Part shown: positions 47,046-58,300 of the stretch, piece after piece
How the letters are laid out: each line of letters opens with the position of its first letter
Numbering within the stretch: the stretch's first letter is position 1
DNA from: Rhynochetos jubatus
Lineage: Eukaryota; Chordata; Aves; Eurypygiformes; Rhynochetidae
Direction: 5' to 3'
DNA length: 64,000 nt
NCBI GenBank assembly: GCA_027574665.1
Contig: CM050664.1
Coordinates: 15,960,774 to 16,024,773 of the forward strand
Notes under the pieces: model-generated
Seen by the model: only the letters and a program-made list of their open reading frames with translations
Databases searched by the model: none
Told to the model about the DNA's origin: nothing
Translations under genes and position numbers: made by a program

Positions 47046-48360
47046 CTGAAAACCCACAAAGGAGCAGAGTGACACAGTGAGCGTCAATGAATATGAGCTT
47101 GGAAACACATCATGCACTTAGCACAGGAATAGCAGGCAGCTTTTCCAAGACTCGTTTATCAAGGAAGAAAGCAAGCTGCGGGCCCAAGGAGCCTCAGGCA
47201 TGCCTTTCCCCTCACATGCAATTTGACTACAAGCCAACCACTTCATTGCACAAATACAACAGTCTAAGTGAGCCTCCTTTGAGCTCTCCCACCTAAGCAG
47301 CCTGGCTGGATAGTGGTGATCTCCCCTTGAGCTGGGACACCTCTCAAGGTTGCTGCTCCAGGGAGAGACACCTTTTACCAATGGTAGATCTTTGGTAAGC
47401 AACCCATACTGTGCATAACCTTGTAGTAGGGTAACGCTGATTTGTGCCCTGCTAACTCAATCGTTGTCCAAATGATTGTGCTGTACAGTAACAGAGGGAA
47501 CCTTGCCATCCAACTTTAAGTCACACTTTTACAGCATCATGTGGAAACCACTTTTGCCAATAGCTTGGACAGAGGTTAAGTGATTTAAATCACCCATTCA
47601 CAATAAATTGCCTTAGTCAGCAGGATTCTACATCAGGATTCCCAAGATATGCCTAAGGCAGCTTTGGATACCCCGGTCAAGAGAAGACTAAATGCCTAAG
47701 TGCTGATGGAATGCTTCCCTTACACACAGGGCTGCATGTTTTGCAATTCAAGAATTAAGAATTCATGTGCCAGGTGTTCCTGGTCTTTCACCTTACCTGT
47801 CTTGTATTATAGGATGGCCCTGCCCAAATTCAGACAGTCATTAACAACGGACAACTGCCCACTGCTCTCAAAAGTAATTAGCAGCGCTTGGACAGGGTGC
47901 ACATTGTGCCATCAGGTTGCAAGTAGATCATTTCTATCTTTTATTGTTTCCCCATTTCAGAAGCAGCCCTGTCTCTGTGAATCCTGGAAACTGCTGAAGC
48001 CCTCTGAGCAGCAGTGCACCTGCCTATTCATTATCTGAGCATGTCCACTGTCCTGCAGACACTACCTTAATTACAGAGCTAGTACAGCTTCACAACTGTC
48101 TGAAAGGTTTATTTCCCATCCCTAGCCTCAGGGAGCCATTGCATATTAATCATTTTAACCACTCGCAGGAGAGTGTCCTTGTTTGGCACTTCATAAAGAG
48201 CTGTTCGACACAGCTGCATCTATCATGTGAGGTCTTCAGCTGCAGTTTCAGGCTGCCTCCAAGGAAGCGCTTTCCCCTCCATGCAGCACTTCTGGGGTTT
48301 GCCTGGTCCCACTACGTATGATGGTGGGCAGCTAAGCCAACACAGTGTTCTTTCTTTTAC

Positions 48361-48434
48361 CTGATAATTTCTTGCCAGTTTAGTTCCTCAGACTGATTCA
48401 TTCCAGGGTCATGCGAATGCCAAATTTGGCATTG
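48361..48434 (-). other. Candidate 5' exon of ANKS3 with an upstream ATG
   Basis: It has a strong acceptor (TTTATTCTTCAG) and donor (ATCAG/GTAAAA), 74 nt. One frame is open throughout and contains an ATG starting MNQSEELNWQEII. Spliced to the exon at 46828 this would give a short upstream ORF ending at that exon's 3' edge. Assignment to ANKS3 is inferred from strand and position. Confidence 0.4.
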
Positions 48435-49359
48435 CTGAAGAATAAAAGAGCAGGAACACCTTTTCAGTAGCAGTTGCTCTTCTCAGCTGTAACATTTCAA
48501 AACCACACTTATTTTCTAAAGAATTGTGAGTCTGTCTTGCAGGCACCAGCCCCTGTTCTTATAACATAAGCAAAACACCTTGAACTCCTACCACTTCACT
48601 CCCCCCATCCGGGCCCTTTCTCCCCACCTTGCTATTTTTCCCTCTCCTTCTTCCATTTATTAGGAGTACAAAAGCACCATCCATTCTACCTAATCAGCAT
48701 GTGCTGGTAATAAATGACTCCCTTCTTAAGGTATCTGCAAAGGCACCTATTTTACTTAATAGCAGCAATTTGTATTACACTGGCAACCCAGGGGCCTCAG
48801 GGAAGAATATGCAGGGCTGAACACAAAGACTCAACACCCCACAATGAAAATACAAGGAGATATAAGTGGATTTAAGTGGATCATAAGAGGGAAAATTAGG
48901 AGTGTTTCTCACTACAACAGATTAAAGCTGCCCCTGGAAGGCAAAAAGGCATGTCCATAGTTTGTTAAAGGAGGTAAAATCCAGGATGGTTTGTAGAAGC
49001 AGCATTCTCTCTGCAGACCTCCTTGTTAACTGGATACATACACACGTTTGGTCCTGGTCAGAATCAGCCCCACATCAGGCACTAGTTACCAACACAACTC
49101 TGGTGACTTGATCGCAGCCAACAGGGCAATACTGACATGACAAAGGTTATGCTTCACTCCAGAATACTCGAGACTCTCAGCCTCACTCCTACCTACATTC
49201 CACTGTGCTCTAACTGCCCACACCTTTGCTCTCTTTTAACTCTGAGGTTTCAGCCCAGCCTAGAGTGGAGTAAGACATCAGCTGTGCGTGCACCTGAGAA
49301 AATATAGAGGACAGCTGAACGGAATCCAGAGAACAAGTGATCAGTCCTAAGGACTGCAA

Positions 49360-49610
49360 TGAAATGAAGTCAGGGCTGTCTGGAGTAAAGAGGAGGTACC
49401 TGGCGGGGACATGCGATAACAGCCTTCAAATACATAAATGGTTGCTGCAAAGAGGAAGACAGAAATAATCTGTTCCTTGTGGCCACACTGAACATGACAG
49501 GATGTAACAGGCTTAAACTGTAGCATGGAAGATTTTGGTTAAAGACCACAAAAATCCTTGCAAAAGAAGTACAGGGATAGATTACCAGCAGAGGTTTGGT
49601 TACTAAGAAT
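49360..49610 (+). repeat. Old, degenerate CR1-like fragment
   Basis: It keeps the CR1 order of motifs in decayed form: a segment like CAAATACATAAATGGTTGC, then AAGACAGAAATAATCTGTTC and ACAGGCTTAAACTGTAGCA. It is more diverged than the other copies. Confidence 0.6.
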
Positions 49611-51678
49611 AAGCCAAACACCTCCAGAACACACACATGCTGTTCTTGTTTTGAGGCAGAGCAATTAAATTGACATTTGTAGAGATGTTCCTTGGCCCCA
49701 TGAGACTGATAGGGTGTTGATGTATTAAATACATTTATCAGGATCAGAACTGTGCTGAGACCCAGAGAAGGTAGCAAACACCACACTCCTGAATTCAGAG
49801 AGTTTGCTGAACAGGTGAGAAAGAAGGCAGGAAAAAAAAGAAATACACTGTAAAAACTTAGTATGTGAATTGCAGCAAAAAGCACCTTAGTACACCTTTT
49901 GGAGATTAAGCCTAAGAAACAAGGGACAGTAGACAAAAGAGTGATAGAAGAGCCATACTAAAATGAATGGGAGGCTACTAGTGCCCAACACAGAACAAAC
50001 CCACACTGCTCATTAATCACCACCCATCAGGCACCACTGGCTTTGCTGAATTCATTCTCTTGCATCCTATTCCACAAGCACAGGTAATATCCACACAGGG
50101 CCTCTGTCCCAAAAGACACCCAAGACAGCACAAGTGTGGAGGCTGTTGGAGTTTCCAACTGAACAATCGAGTTGATAACACGTTTTGCTTCTGCTCCTGA
50201 CTTTGCCACCTCCACTAAATTCAGCAATGATCTATCGGAGAAGCCTCCTTACATCCTTCTATAGGTACAGATAGTCTGTTACTAGCTCAGTCGCAACACC
50301 AAATATTCCCAGAGCGGAACATCACAGCTTCCCGATACTGTTGCCTGCTGACTGACCAGAGGCAGGCAGGCACGCACACAATCTAGCTGTAGGAACTGCA
50401 TCAGGATTCATGGGATACTGCGGTGTGTGAGACAAAGAGTATGCGTGCAGCAATAATCTTCAGCTGAGAACCTACAGCCCTCAGGGTTCAATCCTACACG
50501 TGCCTGTTGAAGACACTGAGCTCTTAATTCATACTACACGCTCTCAGACCTGTTAAAGCACATGTTGCACTCCCAAAATACAAACTGCTAACACAGCCTG
50601 GCAAGAGACATAAAAGTAGTTCAGCAGCCTCACCGGGGAGCACCTTTCCCGGACAGGCGCTACACCAGACAAGGCACAGCACTCCAGGACAGCCAGACTG
50701 CACAGCCTCCAGCGCTGGGCAGGCTGCAGTGGCACAACGGTACACCCGAAGAGCAGCAAGCCCGGTTGTAGCTGTCAAACCGGTAACTAGGGGGCTGTTG
50801 CCAAAAGCCTCACAGCAAAATCGCTTCCAAGCACGTTATCCCGGCACCTCACCCGCCACGCTGCCCCCAGGGCCCTGCCAGGCACTTGGCCTCCAGCCCC
50901 ACAGCGGGGTAGGCCGGGGTAGCACAGCCCGCGCCGCGGGGGCACCCCGGCCTACCCCGCCGCGGAGCCGGTAGAGCTCACTAAGCACAGGGGAACCGCT
51001 CCAGCCACGAGCCCACCGAGACCGGCAACCGCCTAGAGAGAGCCCGATAGGCGGCTGCGCCCAGGCCTGCCCCCCTCAAAGGGCCCACCCCGTGCCCCGC
51101 CAACCCTCACCTGCGCAGCCGGTGAGCCCCACCGCCGGAAACCACCCCGCCCGCGCAAGGAACGCCGGGAACCCTCCGCCCTGCGGCGCCCCCACACTAC
51201 AAAGCCCAAGAGGCTCCGCGACAAAAGAGGAAGCCCCGCCCCCTGTGGCGCCGGGCCAATGCGTACCGTTGCTGCGAGGAGGCGGAGCGAAGGCCAGCCA
51301 ATGGGACTCGGTGTCCGCCGGAGGGCGGGCGGTTCTGGCAGGCGGGGCGGAGCCGGGCCGGTGGCTGAGGTACGGGGCGAGACGTTTGCAGAAAGGAAAG
51401 AGACGGGCGAAGTGACGGTCGCGGGGGCCTCCGAGCTGCGTGGTTGCTGACTCGCCCCTCCTGTTTTGTCTTTATAAGTCACGTCGGTTCGCTTTACCCC
51501 GCTGCCAGGACCCCACGCCGGGACCGGGAGAGCGGGGGGGTGGGAATCGGAGACGCCCGGGTGGGTGCTGTGAGAGAGGGGACGATGCGGTGAAGGAGAG
51601 GGGGCTCCCGCGGCGCGGAGCGGCGCCGGGACGGCGAGAGGGGACAGCGGCCCGGGAGCACGGGCGGCCGCCGGCTGC

Positions 51679-51692
51679 GTTGCCGTGGCGAC
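51679..51692 (+). promoter_or_regulatory. RFX X-box in the ANKS3/DNAAF8 promoter
   Basis: The site is GTTGCCGTGGCGAC, which differs from the palindromic X-box GTTGCCATGGCAAC at two positions, both A to G. It lies about 40 bases before the YY1-like element and about 60 before the end of the presumed first DNAAF8 exon. RFX factors drive motile-cilia genes; binding here is inference. Confidence 0.65.
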
Positions 51693-51727
51693 GAGGGCGC
51701 TGGCGCAGTTGCGCGTGCGCCGCCCGA

Positions 51728-51740
51728 GCCGCCATTTTGG
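51728..51740 (+). promoter_or_regulatory. YY1-like initiator element of DNAAF8
   Basis: GCCGCCATTTTGG matches the reverse complement of the YY1 motif AAGATGGCGGC apart from one base. It is typical of start sites of TATA-less housekeeping promoters. It sits just upstream of the first donor (exon end 51753). Confidence 0.6.
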
Positions 51741-52380
51741 TGGCTGTGAAGGGGTGAGCCTGGCACGGCGGGTCCCGCCGCCGCCCGGGGCTGGCGGGGG
51801 GGCGGGATGCTGAGGGCACGGTTAGCTCAGCCGCGCGTCCCCAGCGGGCTGCGTGCCGGTGAACACCGCCCCCAAGCGAAGCTCTGTCTCCCCGCCGCTG
51901 CCTTCCTGTCGTTGGCTTCTCCCTCGTTGCCGTCGCCCTCAGACCCGCTCCCCGTAGGCTCCCGGTATTGCCGTGCCAGCAGCTGTCCGTTGTGACGCGG
52001 AGAAGCTCAGGGTTTCACGTCTCCGTGGGCCCAAGCTCTCCACAAAGCCCCCGTCGTAAACACGGAGTGCTTTTCTGAGAACAGTTACAAGTCAGTATGG
52101 CTACAAATCCCAAAAACGCTTTGTGAACGCGGGGCCAAACTGCCCCTCGTGTGACCCTCGTGAGGGGCGTGTATGGTGAGCAGGGCGGAAAGCTTTCAGC
52201 CCTCTGGACCCGTGTGGGGTGGAACAAAATGCAGATTTTCTCCGTCAGGGCTGACAGCGAAACCCTGGGAGCGCTGAGAATTGTGCTGACCCCGAATGCT
52301 TTGTGCTGACAACAGCCCTCGTGTTCTTTGTGGGGTGTACTGACGCTCGTCTTTCATTTGATTGAAGGGAAGCGGTTCAA

Positions 52381-55300
52381 ATGGCCTCAGAAGGGCAAAG
52401 CGGGGGTACAGAGCATCCGTTTGAGCCTCCTACAGCTCCTGTTCAGAGTAACAGAACACTGGAGTGGGCAGCCATACTCGCTGCAGTGAAAGACCAGCTC
52501 CCGTCTCTGGACTCCGACACCTCTACAGTAAGCGCTGGAACCTGCCTTTCTTCCTCACTGTCTTTTAGAAAAATCTCTCAAAAGCATGGGAAGGTCACCT
52601 TAGCCAGGCATTTCTGAGCAGCTAATATGGTATCCCTGGTGGGCTACCTCTGACTGTTGTAACACTGTGCGTGGATCCACAGCCTTCTGGATTACCTCTA
52701 ACTGACAAAATGTAATTGCCACCTCCTCTTGCTGTGTTCTTTGGAACCTGAAAATGGGGCTGATTTTTCCAGATGATAAGTATTCCTAGGTTGGGAAGAG
52801 TATGGTAGTGGGCATCTTGCAGAGTGAGCCCACGTTTCTTCTTAGTTTGTGCAGTCAAAAATAAAGTATGAAAGAAGCATCCTGCTGATTTAAGATGAAA
52901 TGATAAGGCTTTATGCTTGAGAGTATTATGCTAAGCACTCCAATAATGTACTTGCCAGACAGAAGGCCTGTTAGTATGTTTTTCTATGTATGAGGATCAC
53001 TGGCAAGTGATATTCCTGAAGACTTTGTGGTCAGCTGGAAAAAGCATTTGGCAGATATTTCAATCCTGGGTGCGGCTTTGGTTCCCTGTCTGTAATTCTC
53101 TCACCTCTTGGCTGCTCAGGTTCTCTGTTCACAGGACAGCAACACTGGTGGAAGTAATGCAAGTGCCCACCTCTCTAGTCCAAGATGCTAGCTCTGGCAT
53201 TGCCTTTTCCAATGTGATAATGTGTCTCAAGACTCAATTATTAGTGGTCTTTTGTCCAAATCAGAGGTTTTAGGTAACTTTCAAATATGTATAAGCTTAA
53301 AAAACTATGTTTTAACACCTAAAGGATATATTTTATGTGTCTACATAGTATAGATTAAGGCCCAACACTCAGAAGTTGTGTTTAAGCATTCTTGTTGTAT
53401 AAGTGTACAGTTGTGTTAAGACAGAGAGATAGCTTTGTACATTGCTGCCAAATACCGTTCTATAAATCGTGGTGAACATTTTTTTAACTTTTTAGCAATC
53501 TCCAAATTCTCTGTTTCTCTTACACATGGAAAAAAAATTTCCTGCTGCAGGAACTGAGGCAGTCTATTTGGCACTTAACATGCTACCCTTAATTTGCAAT
53601 CAACACCTCTGCTTCTATAATCCCTCTCCTGCTAAATGAGAAACAGTAGCCTGCTGAGCCTGCCGGTTCGGTGCTGCGCCGTTGTCCGAGCGCTTCCTGC
53701 TTGTGTGAAGATACATTTATGCACCCGAGCTATGTAACCCCAACGGGCTACGCTCCTGCATTCGAATGGCAAATGTGTTTTATGCCCTGAAGTGCTTTCC
53801 TTGCCCTGATACGCAATTTATTAAGAGGAAGGAAGTTCTATTGCAGTTTGTTTTGTGTTAGGAGAAATTAATTATACCAGACAGAGAGAATTCTCCAAAG
53901 TGTGAGTTACTGAAAATGTACACTTGCAAAACGAAGGGACAGCCGGGAAATCTGGGTCCCTAGGAGGGGCTTAATCTCACTTCGGTGCCTATGCGTAAGG
54001 ATTCATCTCAAATGTGTATCTTATGTTTAGAAAAGAGATTTGCAAAGCTATTTCAACTCCGTCCAGCCAAATACAGATCCTGCTTTGCATTCTGAATGGT
54101 GAACATCAGGGTCCTGATTGCAATATTATACCTTCACGGCCCTGACCAGCCACACCTGGGGCTCCCACCCGCATGCCAGCAGCTCTATTTAAGCTCAGCT
54201 CTGGGCCTTCAGTCTTTGCCTGAGCTGTGTTGAAGGAGAACTGGTGTCTAGCTACAATTCTTGATCCAGACTTTCACCTGTGAGTTGATTTTCTGGTTTG
54301 ATCTCTGACCTGCCTCATCACCACAATATTGATCGATGGCCTGGATTCTTGAACCAGCCTGGTCACCACCTCTGACCTGTCCTGTTTACTCCTCTCTGCG
54401 GGACTCTGCTTTGGCTTGTGAGGCCCTTGCTTTTCCAGTTATGTGCTTCCCCTCCCTGTTCCCTAGGGAGCAGCCCTGTTTCGTTACTCTGTGATGGTGA
54501 ATGAGGTAGTGCAAAGGATCACTTGGGAGTTAAAGAACTTTCCTGCTCTTGTCACCACTTTGTTCAGAGGGATGTTACTCAGCAAGCTCCATGGTAACTC
54601 AATGTTTTACATGGCTTTTACAGTTGTAGCTTGTTCAAATCTTACACCACTGTAAGATATCCTAGGTTACTGAGTGTTGGGCTATCAGGCTGTCTAGGAA
54701 AGATGCAGAGAAAATTCTTGTCTCTGAACTTCAGTCAAGTGGTGACAACACAGGATTTGTAGCTGCGAGCCAGATATTTACAGGAGTATTATGGTCTCTC
54801 ATTTAACTTCTCTCTTTTTGTTTGCAGTCTGATTGTGAGAGCGATGGGGAGCTTTTCATCTTCCACCGGGAACAGCTAAGCTTAATTCCTGACCTGTCAG
54901 AAGAACTGATGGAGTTTTCCCTGGAAGACTCTGACATGCAGGTGGTTGACTCTTGTGCGCAGGCTGTCCTGACCACTGCTGTAACCCCTTGCTTCTGGCT
55001 GTCCCAGTGCGGGTGGCTGCTGTTCTTTGACCTACTTGACTGAATTGTGTGATAGAAGAGTATAGTCCCTGGTACTTTGTGTCACTAGAGACGAGATTCT
55101 CTTTATAAAGTGACCCTTTCAAGTTTTCTCTCTTCCTGAGACTTTAGACCTTTTTTTTGCCCTATTTCCTTGCAGTTTTTATTACTGGCTTTTTACTCTT
55201 TTTTTTTTTTCCTCCTGTGCAATGACTCCTAAGTTTTTCACAGTTTGAAAGAATTTCAGCCACCATTTTATGTATGTAGAAAGCGTAGAATTAGTTAGGA

Positions 55301-58300
55301 TGGTGTAGTAAGGAGGACGAGTATGAAGTTTATCCCTTGAATTGCTTTTCTGAGATAAAATGGTTCCACTGCTGCTGCGGTGATGGAGATTAGCCATCAT
55401 GGGAAGCTGGCAGAGGAGCCCACTGCCCTTACTGTTCTGTCATGGGAAGACTGGCATTTTGCTGCTTTTTCCAAGTTGTTTATCTTGGTGTAAGGAATGT
55501 CATATGATGAGCACATGTAAGGAAAATAATAACAAGGTTGTTTAGCACTTCCTGAAGTCAAAGACTCTGGGAAGTAAACAGTCTTACTGTCCTCTATGAT
55601 GGGTATGGGGTGTGCTCTTTCTAGACGGTGTTTGAGTAGCAGCTGCTCTCTCTCAGTCACTTTGTTCTGGTTTATTGTCAGCTACAATATCTTAGGGAGA
55701 TGTGACTTTCTGCCTCTGTGTATTTTCTCTACCTGCAGCAAACCCAGGAAACAGAAAGGCACCCATGGGAGATCTGGAATGGAGATCTAAAAAGCTTTGG
55801 CCTTCAGGAAGAAACAGATGGTGCCCAAGTCCTTGTAAAAGAAGATGTACAGGTGATTAAAAATGAGACTTCCAATCTTGCTGGCCATACTGCAGACACT
55901 CCAAGCCAAAAGGGAGCTGTTCTTGAAGAGTCTTTTGCAGATTCCACAGATCATTTTGATGAGAAAGAACTGGGCAGGAAGCAGACCAGGGAACAAGGGA
56001 ACTCTTGGCTTAATACAGCATTGTCTGTGGAAGAGCTGGGCAGTCAGAAAGAGAGAAGAAAGCTGATAGAGACAAAAATACTCTCCAAAATAATTCTGGA
56101 GCCGTCACCAGGCCACCCAGAGCTAGATGTCAAGTCTCCCTCACATGGCATTGACAACAGTCTAGACAGAATTGCTAAGGAAGAAACCTCCTCAGATGAT
56201 CATCTTCAAAAACTGACCCATTTGTCATTGCAGGTAAGTGGCCCGAACAAAGAGGTTTGGGGGTGCTGCTTGTGCAGTAGAATCCTACTAAATCCTCGCA
56301 GAATCCTACTAAAATAAAGAACTGAAATGCCAAATTCTGCACACGCCACTGTGTTGTTTGTTGCTTTGTCTCCTGGAGCTGTTGTTGAAAGTCCATAATG
56401 GTAGCAAAAGCCATGGGTCTGTAGCATGGTTTATGGTCTTACTCAGGAAAGCCAACCGCACCGTCTGCCCCTGGGAAGGCAGGGAACTCTTCTGGTCCCA
56501 AGCAGACTTTGCATGCAAACAATGAACTTTCTGGCCTTTCAGCAGCTTGTCTCTTCTGTAGCTCTGTGGTAAGGCTGGAGGGGAGAGGAGAAGCTGGGGT
56601 GGTTCCTGCAATCTTGAATCTCTTCCACCTAAGGCTTAGGTCTGTGGGACGACCTGTGGGATATGGTGTGCCTAACTGGTCTGTGGTCCCAGTGCAGAGA
56701 GGTTGTTCTCCTTGGTACTATGGTTATAGATCTCTACGGTGGGCAGTGATTTTTTTAAGGTCATTAGGACTTAATCAGCACAGAACACGAACCTGATATT
56801 TCTGTTCAAAGCCACCTGTAGAATATAGATGGGTATTTAGGATGGACTTAGGTGTCTCCTTTTAAGGAACTGTCAGCTCCATCCATTCTAGAGACGTCTT
56901 CCAGTCTTTGCAGTTTTAAGGGGGGAAGGAGAAAGTACTCCACCTTTGTAATATTTGAATGAACATTGATTAATCCTTCACTGGTTTCTCTTAGTAATCG
57001 TACTGCACTTGGCTATGGTAAATGTGCAGAGCCTCATCATGAGGCAAGTAGTGTTCAAACACTAAATTGCTCGTAGTGTCAATTGCTGAGGCTCCTGCTG
57101 AAGCAACTGTGTCCAGAGTGGCACATTGGCTCATCTACTGGCAAGCGATAGTGGCACAGTACTGGAGATAAGTTAGTTGAATTTCTGTGTCATTCCTGTG
57201 TATGTACGTGGCAGAAGAATCTGATGGCGTTACTATAAAGAATATGAGTCAGAGGGACTTTCATTTTGTAGCAGTCTTTGGGGAGTGAATTTTTCATCAC
57301 ATCATGGCTGTCTTCTTTCAGAATATTGAGAAATGGATTCTAGACAAGGAACTAGACAAGATTCTTGAGGAGCTGGAGCAGCAGAAAGACAACACTCGTG
57401 CAGAAGTTGCTTTCTCCTCAGCAGATCGTGGTAACACTACTAGATTAATACGGACTTTGCTGAAAGTGTGCAAAAATAAATAAAACTCAGGTTCTTAAAC
57501 ATAAGTCATTCCCTGCAGTATCATCTTGAATGTTGAAATCATAGTGGATTTTTAATGTCTATGTAAAATGTGTTTTTAATTAATTAGCTTCCATCCTGAT
57601 TTCATCTTGCTTTTGTAGCTCGAAACCAGTGCCTTGTGGCCTGTCATGGCCTAAGAGGGAGTCGGACAAGATGGATAAAGGGTGTATTGGGTGATCCCAT
57701 GGCGGAAGACCACAATTGGTGATTGGTTTTGTTGCTCTTCCGTAGAGACCTTCAGGAGCAGAACTGAAAATCAGCTCATGGAAAAGCTAGAAGAGCTGTG
57801 TGCCAGGCAGTCCAGGACATTGTCTCCACACCGCAGGTGGCCATCAGCCAAGCTCTCCTTTCAAGAACAGCAAGAGAATAAGTAGGTTCTTTTCTGTCAT
57901 GTACACTAGGTAATCGTGACTGCCAGTAGGGATACCTGGAAACTCAGTTTTCTGTAGCTGCTTTTCTCTGTAGCCTCTGCAGGGAGCTGGTAGCGCAGCT
58001 GGAATATGCTACAGGGATGCTAAAGGGAAAAACTAAGACTCAGTCTTTCATGAGAAGAGAAGGCTCTGGCGAGACCTTATAGCACCTTCCAGTACCTGAA
58101 GGGGCTAAAAGAAAGCTGGGGGGGGGACTTTTTACAAGGGCAGGGAGTGACAGGACAAGGGGTAATGGGTTTAAATGGAAAGATTTAATTGAAAGATTTA
58201 TATTGGGCATCAGGAAGAAATTCTTCACAGAGAGGGTGGTGAGGCACTGGGACAGGTTGCCCAGAGAAGCTGTGGATGCCCCATCCCTGGCAGTGTCCAA

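Larger units (their letters stand above)
46829..50900. other. Region between the ANKS3 start exon and its CpG promoter
   Basis: Apart from the candidate exons near 47.0 and 48.4 kb and a decayed CR1 at 49.36-49.6 kb, nothing is recognised. A donor-like site near 47,800 (GACAG/GTAAGG on minus) has no open frame upstream. A 75-codon open frame at 50,251-50,027 (minus) contains AKSGAEAKRVINSIVQLE and matches no family I know. Confidence 0.45.
50900..51850. promoter_or_regulatory. Bidirectional CpG-island promoter of ANKS3 (minus) and DNAAF8 (plus)
   Basis: A dense CpG island lies between the two divergent genes. On the minus strand an excellent donor (GCGCAG/GTGAGG, exon end 51111) marks the probable first ANKS3 exon. 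On the plus strand a donor after 51753 marks the probable first, noncoding exon of DNAAF8. Two CCAAT boxes lie at about 51255 and 51298. Exact start sites are not visible. Confidence 0.75.
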
